The position numbers were made by a program, and so were the translations under genes. Of a DNA stretch of 64,000 bases, positions 36,318-44,562 are shown in pieces; the first letter of the stretch is position 1, and every line of letters starts with the position of its first letter. Source of the DNA: DASUAS01 sp963750045 (GTDB lineage: Bacteria; Actinomycetota; Acidimicrobiia; IMCC26256; DASPTH01); NCBI GenBank assembly GCA_963750045.1, contig CAVVPD010000005.1, positions 124,001 to 188,000 of the forward strand. Direction: 5' to 3'. Below the pieces are notes generated by a model. It did no database searches and had not been told where the DNA came from. It saw nothing but the letters and a program-made list of their open reading frames with translations.

Positions 36318-37871
36318 TCACCGCGAGGGTGGAGCCTCGCGGTCCCAGGTGTCGGTGGTGACGCCGCGGTCGCGCAATTCGTGCTTGCGTACCCGCAGCG
36401 AAGCCTCGGTGCGGGGCAGATCCTCCATCACGTGCACGTAGCGCGGGAGCATGTAGCGCGGCATCCTCGGCTCGAGGAACTCGAGCAACTCGGCGGCGTC
36501 GAACGACGCCGCGTCGTCGGGGACGACGCCTACGAACACGTCGTCCTCACCGAGGGTGGCCCGGAGGCCCACGACCGCGCACTCGGCGACGTTCGGGTGC
36601 TCGTTGACGATGGTCTCGAGCTCAAACGAGGAGATGTTCTCGCCCCGGCGCCTGATCGTGTCGCGGAGACGGTCGACGAAGTAGAACCAGCCGTCCTGGT
36701 CGCGCCGGAACGCGTCGCCGGTGTGGAACCAACCGTTGCGCCACGCGGCGACGGTCTGCTCCGGCATCCGGTAGTAGCCGACGTTGAGCGACCACGGTTC
36801 GGCGCTGCGCACGATCAACTCGCCGACCTCGCCGGGACCGACCGGTTCGTCGTGCTCGTTCACGATGCGCACGTCGGGCCACGGGTAGTCGAGGCGCTCC
36901 CGGCCGCAGTTCGCCCACGGGCCGTGCTCCCAGCCGGTGGTGACGGCCATCCCCACCTCGGTCTGGCCGTACCCGGTCGCGACCCGCACCCCGAAGCGAT
37001 GCTCGAACGCCTCGACCTCGGGGATCATCGGGCCGGCGATCACGTTCCGCAGCGGGGTGCGGGCGTCGTCGGGTGACTCCGGCGCCGATGCCGCGAAACC
37101 CATCATCGGGCCGACGAGCGCCGCAGTGACACACCGCGTCGCACGGATGTCGTCCCAGAACTCGCCGGTGCTGAACCTGTCACGGATCACGAAGCGGCCA
37201 CCGTGCACCATCGCGTAGTTGAACGCCGAGCGTCCCGAGTTGTGGAACAACGGCATCGTGCAATAGAGGCCGTCGCCGGGACCGAGCGTGTCGTCGGGCA
37301 CCCATGACCAGAACTGGTACATCACCGCCCACGGCGTGACCACCGCCTTGGACGGTCCGGTGGTGCCCGACGTGAACATGAGCGAGTGGATGTCGCGGTA
37401 TTCGGGGCCGTCGGTCAGGGCGGTCGGATCGTCGTCCCCGGCCAGGAGCGCGGCGCGTCCGGTGTCGTCGAGCGCGATGATCTCCCGGACCGACGGGAGC
37501 TCGTCGGCGACCGCGGCGACCGCGTCGCGGTACTCGGGTGCGACGACCACGACGGCGACGTCGGCGAGGTCGAGCGAGTAGCGGAGGAGACGCCCCGTGA
37601 GCGCGACGTTCAGTGGCACCTCGACGGCGCGCAACCAGGCGAGCCCGAGCAGCGTCCGATGCGAATCGAAGTCGTTGGGCAACATCGTCGCGACGTGGTC
37701 ACCCTCGCCGATCCCGGCGGCGGCGAACGCGCTGCCCCAACGCCGCCCCTCGGCGTCGAGCTCGCGGTAGGTGATCCGGCGACCGTCGACGTGCTCCAGC
37801 GCCACCGCGTCGGGCGACGACCGGGCCCAGCGCGCGACCGCGTGGGGTGCGAGACACGTGCGGTCGAGCAT
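36318..37871 (-). CDS. AMP-binding acyl-CoA ligase (CaiC-like)
   Basis: The protein has 517 residues. The P-loop LMFTSGTTGPSKAVV, the A5 motif ATGYGQTEVGM, the A7 motif GWFHTGDAFRRDQDGWFYFVDR and the A8 motif DTIRRRGENISSFELE show an adenylating acyl-CoA synthetase. At the A10 motif, where S-G-K-V is normal, the sequence is ASLRVRKHELR: the catalytic Lys appears to be Arg. It precedes, on the opposite strand direction, nothing shared with the cyclase operon; upstream is the amidohydrolase gene 28 bases away, so the two are probably co-transcribed. Confidence 0.88.
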   Translation of the reverse strand: MLDRTCLAPHAVARWARSSPDAVALEHVDGRRITYRELDAEGRRWGSAFAAAGIGEGDHVATMLPNDFDSHRTLLGLAWLRAVEVPLNVALTGRLLRYSLDLADVAVVVVAPEYRDAVAAVADELPSVREIIALDDTGRAALLAGDDDPTALTDGPEYRDIHSLMFTSGTTGPSKAVVTPWAVMYQFWSWVPDDTLGPGDGLYCTMPLFHNSGRSAFNYAMVHGGRFVIRDRFSTGEFWDDIRATRCVTAALVGPMMGFAASAPESPDDARTPLRNVIAGPMIPEVEAFEHRFGVRVATGYGQTEVGMAVTTGWEHGPWANCGRERLDYPWPDVRIVNEHDEPVGPGEVGELIVRSAEPWSLNVGYYRMPEQTVAAWRNGWFHTGDAFRRDQDGWFYFVDRLRDTIRRRGENISSFELETIVNEHPNVAECAVVGLRATLGEDDVFVGVVPDDAASFDAAELLEFLEPRMPRYMLPRYVHVMEDLPRTEASLRVRKHELRDRGVTTDTWDREAPPSR

Positions 37872-37899
37872 GATGCCGGTGACGTGGGCTGGTGGGGGC

Positions 37900-39114
37900 C
37901 TACGCGGCGACCTTCATGATGCGGGTGAGGTTGCCGCCCATGACCTTCGCCTTGTCGGTCTCCGCCAGGCCCTCGAGCTGGTCGACGAAGCTGACCGGGT
38001 CGTACATGCCCTCGGGGTGGGGGAAGTCCGAGCCGAAGAGCACGTTGTCGGCGCCGATGAGCTTCACCAAGCCCATCGGGTCCTCTTCGTGGAAGGGGTG
38101 GACGTAGATGCAGCGCCTGAACGCCTCCATCGGGTCCTCGTCGAAGACCTTGGGAGATCGGGCGTAGACCTTCCCGAGCCGCTCGACGAGCGGGCGCACC
38201 CACGCGCTCCCGTTCTCGACCGGCATGATCCGCAGCTTCGGGAAGCGGGTGACGAGCCCGTGCCCGATGATCGAGGTCACCACGTCGTTGATCATGCGGT
38301 TCTCGGCGTGGAGCAGCACGTAGAACGCGGAGAGCTTGGTGTTGAACGGCAGGAACTCGCCGTCGTGGCCCTCCCACTCGTTGACGTAGCGCTGGAAGCC
38401 GCTGTCCGACGCGTGCATGCCCACCACGATGTCGGCGTCTTCGACGCGCTTCCAGAACTCGTCGAACTCGGGCAGCGCGAACGAACGGCGCCGGCCCCCG
38501 AAGTCGGGGACCGGCGCGGGGCGGATCAGGATCGCCTTGGCGCCGCGTTCGAGCACCCAGTCGAGCTCCTCGATCGCCTGGTCGACGATCGGCAGGGTGA
38601 TGACCGGGGTGGGGAAGATCCGGTTCTCGAAGTTGAACGTCCACTGCTCGTGCATCCACTGGTTGAGCGCGTGCACGACGACGTGGGTGGCGACCGGATC
38701 GTCGGTGAGCCGTTCCTCGAGCAGGCTGGCGAGGGTTGGCCACATCATCGCCCGGTCGATGCCCTGCTCGTCCATCATCATGATGCGGGCCTCGGGCTCG
38801 AAGAACGCCGGCGGCGCATCGATGTACCTCGGGGGCGGCTGGAGCTGCATCTCCTTGTCGGCGGCGGTCATCGAGTCCGGGTTCTTCAGCTTGAACTCGA
38901 GCTCCTGGGCGCCGGGAGGCGCGACCTTGTTGAACGTCGGGTTCGGGATGTAGTCGCTGATCTTGTTCTTGACCGCGATCTTGGTGCGCCCGTTGACCTC
39001 GACGTACTTGATCAGGCCGCTGTACTCGTCGGGGAGGTACTTGGTGAAGGCTTCGGTCGCCTCGTACATGTGGTTGTCGGCGTCGAACACCGGGTAACCG
39101 AGTCTGCGCGTCAT
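37900..39114 (-). CDS. Amidohydrolase-family protein (amidohydrolase_2)
   Basis: The protein has 404 residues. Motifs are PVFDADNHMYEA, MHASDSGFQRYVNEWEG, MPVENGSAWVRPL and FGSDFPHPEGMYDP, as in its paralogues at both other loci. It is closest in its visible motifs to the truncated copy at 1-1009. The ATG at 39114 follows GAAGGGAG. The downstream acyl-CoA ligase suggests that its product is a carboxylic acid that is then activated to a CoA ester; this is inference. Confidence 0.88.
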   Translation of the reverse strand: MTRRLGYPVFDADNHMYEATEAFTKYLPDEYSGLIKYVEVNGRTKIAVKNKISDYIPNPTFNKVAPPGAQELEFKLKNPDSMTAADKEMQLQPPPRYIDAPPAFFEPEARIMMMDEQGIDRAMMWPTLASLLEERLTDDPVATHVVVHALNQWMHEQWTFNFENRIFPTPVITLPIVDQAIEELDWVLERGAKAILIRPAPVPDFGGRRRSFALPEFDEFWKRVEDADIVVGMHASDSGFQRYVNEWEGHDGEFLPFNTKLSAFYVLLHAENRMINDVVTSIIGHGLVTRFPKLRIMPVENGSAWVRPLVERLGKVYARSPKVFDEDPMEAFRRCIYVHPFHEEDPMGLVKLIGADNVLFGSDFPHPEGMYDPVSFVDQLEGLAETDKAKVMGGNLTRIMKVAA

Positions 39115-39187
39115 CGGGCGCTCCCTTCGCGAGAATCCTCTTCTCCGCACCGTATCGCGCCGGGGCGGAGGGGAGCCTCAGGCGTGT

Positions 39188-39934
39188 TCACACGCAGAGC
39201 GGGCCCTCGGGTGATTGGTTGGTGGTGTCGGTGCCGATCGGCGGTCCGAGCACCAGGTTCCCGGTGTCGACGACGATCTGACCACCCGAGATCTCGAACG
39301 TGAAGCGGTCCAGGCCGCGCGGCGCCGGTCCGCCCTGCTTCTCGCCGACGCGGTTGTACTTCGAACCGTGGCACGGGCATTCGAACCACTGCGACGTCGA
39401 GCAGAACGGGACCCGACACCCGAGATGCACGCATCGCTGGTACAGCGCGACGTAACCCCGCTCCATGCCCGCGATGATCGGTGCCGTGTAGGCGGCGACC
39501 TTCTTCGCCTTGGCCAGATCCGACTTCGGGTACGGGACCATGTAGGTCTTCGCGGTCGCGTTGTAGTACGGGCCCTGCTTGGCGAACGCGGCCTGGGCAT
39601 CCGAGGTCGAGCCCACGGCGATCTTGCCCCCGAATCCACCGGAGGCGGGGGGCGGCCAGAAGAAGGCGAGCGTGGAGGCGCCGAATGCCCCCGCGCCCAG
39701 CCCCAACCCCACCATGATCGAACGGTTGAAGAACTGCCTTCGGGTGACCCCCAGCTCCGCGTTGGTGGGTCCCACGCGGGCCGGGGTGCGGTCCGGGCGC
39801 GCGGCGGGCATGACCGCACGCGTTGCTCGGCCCCGGTGGCCGATCGTCGTGGGCGGGCGGCGCCCCACCACGATCGCGATCACCGCCAGGATCGCCAGGA
39901 TCGCCAGGATGGCCGTGCCGAGAGCGATGTACAT
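39188..39934 (-). CDS. Rieske [2Fe-2S] protein, membrane-anchored
   Basis: The protein has 248 residues. An N-terminal helix (about 3-23) and a second, twin-arginine-preceded helix (VTRRQFFNRSIMVGLGLGAGAFG, about 63-92) lead to the Rieske fold. The cluster ligands are Cys168 and His170 (CVHLGC) and Cys186 and His189 (CPCHG); Cys173 and Cys188 could form the usual disulfide. It resembles QcrA-type proteins but no cytochrome b or c gene lies nearby. The ATG at 39934 follows AAGGAGGAAG. It lies 40 bases after the NuoF-like gene, probably in one operon. Confidence 0.9.
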   Translation of the reverse strand: MYIALGTAILAILAILAVIAIVVGRRPPTTIGHRGRATRAVMPAARPDRTPARVGPTNAELGVTRRQFFNRSIMVGLGLGAGAFGASTLAFFWPPPASGGFGGKIAVGSTSDAQAAFAKQGPYYNATAKTYMVPYPKSDLAKAKKVAAYTAPIIAGMERGYVALYQRCVHLGCRVPFCSTSQWFECPCHGSKYNRVGEKQGGPAPRGLDRFTFEISGGQIVVDTGNLVLGPPIGTDTTNQSPEGPLCV

Positions 39935-39974
39935 GGCTCTTCCTCCTTGCGCGGGCCTCCGCCCCGCTCGTGGC

Positions 39975-41357
39975 TCAGGCCGCGAAGGTCCAGTCGGGCC
40001 GCTTGTCGGCCTGGTGGGTGTCGTAGGTGACGGTGCCGGGTTCGAGATCGACGATCTTGGGGAACACGAGCTTGCGCGGCGTCGGACATCCGTGTTCGAG
40101 ATGGGCGACGAAGTCTTCGGGGAAGCAGCGGAGCGCGCTCCCGATGACCTGCTGTTCCTCGACGGGGAGGAAGCAGCGGTTGCCGTCGGCCACCGCCGCG
40201 AGGCCCCGGCGGATCTGCAGCACGTCCGACTCGGCGGCGTCGGCGTGCCCGAGCCGGTCGAGCGCGTCGGTGATGCGCCCGCACCCGAGCTTGCACGCCG
40301 TGCACTGGCCGCACGATTCGACCCACAAGAACCGTGAGAACTGCGCGGCGACCTCGACCATGCACGCCGTCTCGTCGTAGACGATGAACCCCGCGGCCCC
40401 GAGCCCACTCCCGGCGTGGGCCATCGCGTCGTGCGTCAAGGCGACATCGACGAGATCGCCGGGCAGCAGCGGGTTGGTGACGCCGGAGAACACCGCCTTC
40501 ACCCGGTGGCCGGGGCCGACGCCGCCGGCGAGCTCGATGAGCTCGCGCAGGGGGGTTCCCATCTCGACCTCGACGACGCATGGTTCGCGCACGTCGCCGA
40601 CCACCGTGGCGACGATCGTGCCGTGGTCGTCTCCCGTGCCGAGGGTGTGATACCAGTCGGCGCCACGAGCCACGATGTGGGTCACGTTGGCGAACGTCTC
40701 GACGTTGGAGACGAGCGTCGGGTTCGACTCGTCGCCTCGGGCATGACCGACCTCGGGCTCGTGGGAGTGCCAGCCGAGCTGGGGAACCGTCGCGTACAGG
40801 CCGTGGAGGTAGGGGGGAAGCTGCCGTGGTTGCGGATCCCGGCCCTCGATCACCTCGAGCAGCGCCTTCTCCTCGCCGAAGAGGTACTCCTCCGGACCGC
40901 AGACCACGTTGACCGCGAGGTCGCCGATCAGGTCCGCGTCGAGGAGCTCGTGTGCGGCGCGCAGGAGCGCGACACGTTCGCGCTCGAAGCTCGCCTTCAC
41001 CGCGATGAAGACCTCGTCGCATCCCATCACCAACGCGGCGATGGCCAGACCCTCGACCACCTGGTAGGGGTTGGAGCGCATGATGGCCCGGTCCTTGAAC
41101 GTGCCCGGCTCGCCTTCGGCGCCGTTGGCGACCACGTACCTCGTCCGCCCGGCGCCGCTGAGCACGCTCTGCCACTTCCGCCAGACGGGGAATCCGGCGC
41201 CACCACGCCCACGGAGGCCGGCGTGCTGCAACTCCGCGAGCACACCGTCCGTTGCGAGCGCACGGGCCATCTGGTAGCCGACGCCACCACCCCGATCGAC
41301 GTAGTCGTTCACGTCGACCACGGGATCCCGTGCGAGCACGACCTCGGAGACCGGCAT
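39975..41357 (-). CDS. NuoF-like NADH/FMN iron-sulfur oxidoreductase subunit
   Basis: The protein has 460 residues. NADH and FMN motifs are GLRGRGGAGFPVWRKW, NGAEGEPGTFKDRAIM and YLFGEEKALLE. The SLBB-like part follows. The [4Fe-4S] site is ESCGQCTACKLGC with a later Cys in GNRCFLP. It looks like complex I subunit F, but no NuoE or other complex I genes are present. Its partner is the Rieske protein downstream. The ATG at 41357 was chosen; an in-frame GTG lies at 41363. Two CATAG repeats lie upstream. Confidence 0.88.
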   Translation of the reverse strand: MPVSEVVLARDPVVDVNDYVDRGGGVGYQMARALATDGVLAELQHAGLRGRGGAGFPVWRKWQSVLSGAGRTRYVVANGAEGEPGTFKDRAIMRSNPYQVVEGLAIAALVMGCDEVFIAVKASFERERVALLRAAHELLDADLIGDLAVNVVCGPEEYLFGEEKALLEVIEGRDPQPRQLPPYLHGLYATVPQLGWHSHEPEVGHARGDESNPTLVSNVETFANVTHIVARGADWYHTLGTGDDHGTIVATVVGDVREPCVVEVEMGTPLRELIELAGGVGPGHRVKAVFSGVTNPLLPGDLVDVALTHDAMAHAGSGLGAAGFIVYDETACMVEVAAQFSRFLWVESCGQCTACKLGCGRITDALDRLGHADAAESDVLQIRRGLAAVADGNRCFLPVEEQQVIGSALRCFPEDFVAHLEHGCPTPRKLVFPKIVDLEPGTVTYDTHQADKRPDWTFAA

Positions 41358-41385
41358 GATCACCTCGCCTTTCCCGAATCAATGT

Positions 41386-41418
41386 CATAGACAACTATTG
41401 TTCTGTGCATAGACTATG
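41386..41418. promoter_or_regulatory. CATAG palindromes in AT-rich divergent promoter region
   Basis: CATAG-A-CTATG at 41408-41418 is a perfect palindrome. CATAG-ACAA-CTATTG at 41386-41400 is an imperfect second copy. They lie in the most AT-rich short stretch of the window, between the divergent NuoF-like gene (start 41357) and the DsbA-fold gene (start 41467). This looks like a regulated divergent promoter. Confidence 0.45.
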
Positions 41419-41466
41419 TCGCGGGAGGAAGCGGAGCAGAGTCGAGGAAAAGAAAAGAGGTTCGCA

Positions 41467-41952
41467 GTGGTGATGGTCGTCTACGGAGCGTTCTCCGAGG
41501 ACTCGAGCCGTGATGCCGGGCGGTACGTCGACCAGCTGGTCGGGCTCGGTGTCGACGTGGAGTGGCGGGTCGTCGTACGCGGCGCCCGGGGACGCCCGAG
41601 CCCGGCCGCGGCGGCCCTCGCGGCGCGGGACGGGGCGCGCGCCCACGATCTGCGTCGGGCTCTGTTCGAGGCCTACTGGGAATCGTCGCTCGACGTCGAC
41701 GACCCGGACGTCCTGGAAGGCGTCCTCGGTGAACCGCCGGTGTTCGACGAAGCGCGGGCGATGCACTGGCAGCGCGCGTGGCGGGGTCTCGAGCGTCCCG
41801 ATCTCCCTCTCGTCCGGCTCACGACCGGCTACGTCTTTCGCGGTCCTCGCGCCATCGAGCAGCTCGCCGGGCTCGTCCGGCGGCGGACGGCCGTGCGGGG
41901 GCTCCGGCGAACGCGTGGTGCCGTCTCACCGGCGCGCCTGGCGGACCGGTGA
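41467..41952 (+). CDS. DsbA-fold (thioredoxin-like) protein without CxxC
   Basis: The protein has 161 residues. The start VVMVVYGAFSEDSSRDAG and the end LTTGYVFRGPRAIEQLAGLV match the DsbA/2-hydroxychromene-2-carboxylate isomerase fold. The active-site CxxC is replaced by SEDS, so it is not a disulfide oxidoreductase. The GTG at 41467 is six bases after AGAGG; an upstream ATG at 41416 would overlap the CATAG palindrome. The stop overlaps the USP start by four bases. The function is unknown. Confidence 0.68.
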   Translation: MVMVVYGAFSEDSSRDAGRYVDQLVGLGVDVEWRVVVRGARGRPSPAAAALAARDGARAHDLRRALFEAYWESSLDVDDPDVLEGVLGEPPVFDEARAMHWQRAWRGLERPDLPLVRLTTGYVFRGPRAIEQLAGLVRRRTAVRGLRRTRGAVSPARLADR

Positions 41953-42380
41953 GCGTCATGGACCGTCGACCGATCATCGCCTACTGCGCCACCGAACGGT
42001 CACGCGCCGCGATCGACTGGGCCGCGCAGGAAGCGACCCGGTGGATGGCACCCGTCATCGTCGTCGCGGTGCTCCCGTCGCTGTGGGACTGGGAGCTCGC
42101 GGCGTTGCAGATCGACTCGGAGCGTGTCCGAGCGGGAATCGTCCGGCGACTGCGTGGTCCCTGGACGCAGGTGCTCCGGGACCGCGGCATCGACTACGAG
42201 ACCCGGCTGATCACCGGCCGTCCCGGCCCGTCGGTCCTGGAGCTGGCACGGAGCGTCGACGCACTGTGCGTGGTCATCGCTCGCGAGGGGCAGGGGAGGC
42301 TCCGGGAGCTGACGGGTCAGGGCGTCGGCGCCTACCTGCACCGCTACGCGCGTCGGCCGGTGATGGAGATCGCCGCCTGA
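41949..42380 (+). CDS. Universal stress protein (UspA domain), atypical
   Basis: The protein has 143 residues. It begins DRRPIIAYCATERSRAAIDWA and keeps the alpha/beta USP pattern. The C-terminal nucleotide loop reads IAREGQGRLRELTGQGVGAYL, which departs from the G-x-x-G-x9-G-S consensus, so ATP binding is doubtful. The GTG at 41949 overlaps the preceding stop by four bases; ATG at 41958 is an alternative. It converges on the MarR gene. Confidence 0.8.
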   Translation: MSVMDRRPIIAYCATERSRAAIDWAAQEATRWMAPVIVVAVLPSLWDWELAALQIDSERVRAGIVRRLRGPWTQVLRDRGIDYETRLITGRPGPSVLELARSVDALCVVIAREGQGRLRELTGQGVGAYLHRYARRPVMEIAA

Positions 42381-42385
42381 CCCGG

Positions 42386-42892
42386 CTACCCGCTGATCCA
42401 GCCGTGGGACCAGTCCTGCGCGGGCGTACCCGATGCCGCGTCCGAGAACGTCCTGAGGGCGAGCACCAGCTCACGTCGCCGGGCCGGCGGGATCGCGTCG
42501 ATGATCGCGGCGATCCGGTCGTGACGCCGGCGGGTCACCCGCTCGACGACCGCTCGCCCTCGCCGCGTGAGCGAGAGCACGACCTCTCGACGGTCGCTCG
42601 ACTCGGTGGTCCGCTCGATCAGGCCCTTCGCGACCAGGCGGTCGCACAGGCGGGTGATCGTCGAGGAGTACACGTCGAGCACCTTCGACAGCGCGGCGAC
42701 CTGCTGCGGGCCATCCATGGCGAGCACCACCAGGACCCGATACTGCGGGAGGGTGATGTCGACCCGTTCCGCCGCCAGCGAAGAGATCGCGATCGCGACC
42801 ATCGCGCGGGAAGCTGTCAGCACCGCGTCAACGACGCTCTCGCGTTCGTCGCTCGAGATGCCCCGGGTCTTCGCCTTGGCGGCCTCTCCCAT
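42386..42892 (-). CDS. MarR-family transcriptional regulator
   Basis: The protein has 168 residues. The winged helix has LPQYRVLVVLAMDGPQQVAALSKVLDV, then SSTITRLCDRLVAKGLIER and the wing SSDRREVVLSLTRRG, with the D-R-R typical of MarR. The ATG at 42892 is six bases from a perfect palindrome, so it probably represses itself. The gene follows the flavin reductase-NTF2 genes on the same strand, so these may share control. Confidence 0.9.
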   Translation of the reverse strand: MGEAAKAKTRGISSDERESVVDAVLTASRAMVAIAISSLAAERVDITLPQYRVLVVLAMDGPQQVAALSKVLDVYSSTITRLCDRLVAKGLIERTTESSDRREVVLSLTRRGRAVVERVTRRRHDRIAAIIDAIPPARRRELVLALRTFSDAASGTPAQDWSHGWISG

Positions 42893-42897
42893 GCCGT

Positions 42898-42920
42898 GAT
42901 CATTGCACACGGCAATGATC
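42898..42920. promoter_or_regulatory. MarR-type operator directly upstream of the MarR gene
   Basis: GATCATTGC (42898-42906) and GCAATGATC (42912-42920) are perfect 9-base complements around ACACG. The repeat covers the place of the ribosome-binding site and adjacent leader of the MarR gene, as in many self-repressing MarR genes. Confidence 0.65.
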
Positions 42921-42929
42921 GTGCGCCTG

Positions 42930-43364
42930 CTACGGCATCGCCGACGGGATGTCGACCAGGCCCTTGCGGCGCTGGAACCGCCAGCGCCCGCGTTCCCGGA
43001 CCAGCTCGTCGACGTGGCGGCCGATCATGCCGACCACCGGCTTGCCGTCGGCGCCGCGCTGGACGACCGTCCACATCACCTCCGACGTCGCCCGGTCCCC
43101 GTCGAGCTCCACCGCCGGGCTGCTGATGATGTGGATCGACGACCCCTCGCTGCCCCCGAGGGCCTTGGTCATCACCGCCTTGATCTCGTCGCGGCCCTTG
43201 GCACGCCCCATGGGACCGAGCAGCACCTCGCCGTCGTCGGCGAAGAGCCCGGCGTACACGTCGAAGTCACCCGCGTCGAGATGGCGCCCGTAGTCGACGA
43301 AGAGCTGGTGGATCTCCATGAGGTCTTCGAGTCGGCTGAGGCGGGCTTCGAGGTTGTCAGTCAT
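42930..43364 (-). CDS. NTF2/SnoaL-like protein
   Basis: The protein has 144 residues. The start NLEARLSRLEDLMEIHQLFVDYGRHLDAGDFDVYAGLFADDGEV is the usual opening of actinobacterial SnoaL_4 proteins, which are small cone-shaped folds including dehydratases and isomerases. The His-Asp pair in YGRHLDAGD is commonly catalytic in such enzymes. It overlaps the upstream NTF2-like gene by eight bases. The substrate is unknown. Confidence 0.85.
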   Translation of the reverse strand: MTDNLEARLSRLEDLMEIHQLFVDYGRHLDAGDFDVYAGLFADDGEVLLGPMGRAKGRDEIKAVMTKALGGSEGSSIHIISSPAVELDGDRATSEVMWTVVQRGADGKPVVGMIGRHVDELVRERGRWRFQRRKGLVDIPSAMP

Positions 43365-43956
43365 TGCGGTCTCCGAAGTCCATGTCGCGGATGTTGGTGA
43401 CTCGCGGGACGTCGTCGCGCCCCTTCCAGGAAGGCGACGCCTCGCCTGGCCGGGTGGGCCGCGCCCACTCCACCCAGTCGCCCCAGTCGAGCCGGGTCAT
43501 CTTGTCCTTGTGATCGGGGTCGTGCGCCAGGGCGGCGGCGGCGTACTGCTCGTTGAATCGCTTCATTTCCGCCTTGATCCACCAATCCTCCTCGGAGGAC
43601 CACTTGCCGTCGCCTGCGTACGTGATGATCTGCAGCGACGGGAACTCGATGGGCGGCCCGCCCGGTTCGGGGTTGTCGGCGCGGTTGACCACCTTGTAGA
43701 CGATTCGCGGGCCGTCGATGTTGTACCAGACCAACGGCGAATACACGTGGGGCGCGAACGACATCGTCGACTCGAGGAACTGCTGGATCCCGGTTGGCCC
43801 GTGGAAGGTGCCGTAGAAGTGATCCAGGTACGTGGCATCGTCGGTGAACAGCCTTGACCACGCCACCCAGTCCTCGTGCACCGGTCCCGTGAGGAAGTAG
43901 TGGCGGAAGGCCGCCTCGATCTCGTCGCGGGACCATCCGTGTCGAGCGTCGTTCAT
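43357..43956 (-). CDS. NTF2-like protein, longer form
   Basis: The protein has 199 residues. The first 140 residues follow the NTF2 pattern (AAFRHYFLTGPVHEDWVAWSRLFTDDATYLDHFYGTFHG), with a longer polar C-terminal extension containing WGDWVEWARPTRPGEASP. Its ATG overlaps the flavin reductase stop by four bases, and its end overlaps the next gene. The three genes are thus one coupled unit. The function is not known. Confidence 0.82.
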   Translation of the reverse strand: MNDARHGWSRDEIEAAFRHYFLTGPVHEDWVAWSRLFTDDATYLDHFYGTFHGPTGIQQFLESTMSFAPHVYSPLVWYNIDGPRIVYKVVNRADNPEPGGPPIEFPSLQIITYAGDGKWSSEEDWWIKAEMKRFNEQYAAAALAHDPDHKDKMTRLDWGDWVEWARPTRPGEASPSWKGRDDVPRVTNIRDMDFGDRND

Positions 43957-44552
43957 CGCGTCACGCCGGTTTCGGCCGCGAGCTCACGGCGGTGACGCGC
44001 GTGTGCCATCTGCGGTTCGTGGTTCCGTTCGTACTGCTCGATCCACTCCGGCGGCAGCTTCGACCAGGCCTCACCGATGTTGAGCCGGCCACCGGGATGC
44101 AGGCGCTCGGCGGCGACGACGTCGCCGAGGAAGATCGTGCTCTCGTCGGCGTCGAACGCCTTCACCATCCGGGCTTCGACGTAGCAGAGCGCGTCGAGCA
44201 GGATGGGCGAGCCGGTCTCACCGGGCTTCGTCGCGAAGGCGCTGATCTTGTCGCCGTCGCGTCCGGAGCTGCCGCCGAGGCCCATGATGATCTGGAGCGA
44301 CGCGTCGATGATGGCGGGGTCGTTGCCGAGCAGGTGCACGGCGAACACGCCGGACTCGTGGACCATGTCGTGGGTGAAGTTGTACTTGGTGAGGCTGATG
44401 GTGATGCGGGGCAGTTCGGGCACGATGCCTCCTGCCGACGCGGACAGCGACATCAGCCCGTTGGCGCGGCCGTCGGCCACGGTCGTGATCGCGGTCGGGA
44501 AGGGGCGGAGGCCTGCGAGCGTGGCGTCGGCGGCCTTCAGGTCCAGGGGCAT
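43953..44552 (-). CDS. Flavin reductase family protein
   Basis: The protein has 199 residues with the split-barrel flavin-binding fold. Segments RPFPTAITTVADGRANGLMSLSASAG and PRITISLTKYNFTHDMVHESGVFAVHLL match flavin reductase domains that reduce FMN or FAD with NAD(P)H or supply reduced flavin to a monooxygenase. It heads the unit of two NTF2-like genes. The ATG at 44552 follows GAAGGAGCGACC. Confidence 0.87.
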   Translation of the reverse strand: MPLDLKAADATLAGLRPFPTAITTVADGRANGLMSLSASAGGIVPELPRITISLTKYNFTHDMVHESGVFAVHLLGNDPAIIDASLQIIMGLGGSSGRDGDKISAFATKPGETGSPILLDALCYVEARMVKAFDADESTIFLGDVVAAERLHPGGRLNIGEAWSKLPPEWIEQYERNHEPQMAHARHRRELAAETGVTR

Positions 44553-44562
44553 GGTCGCTCCT

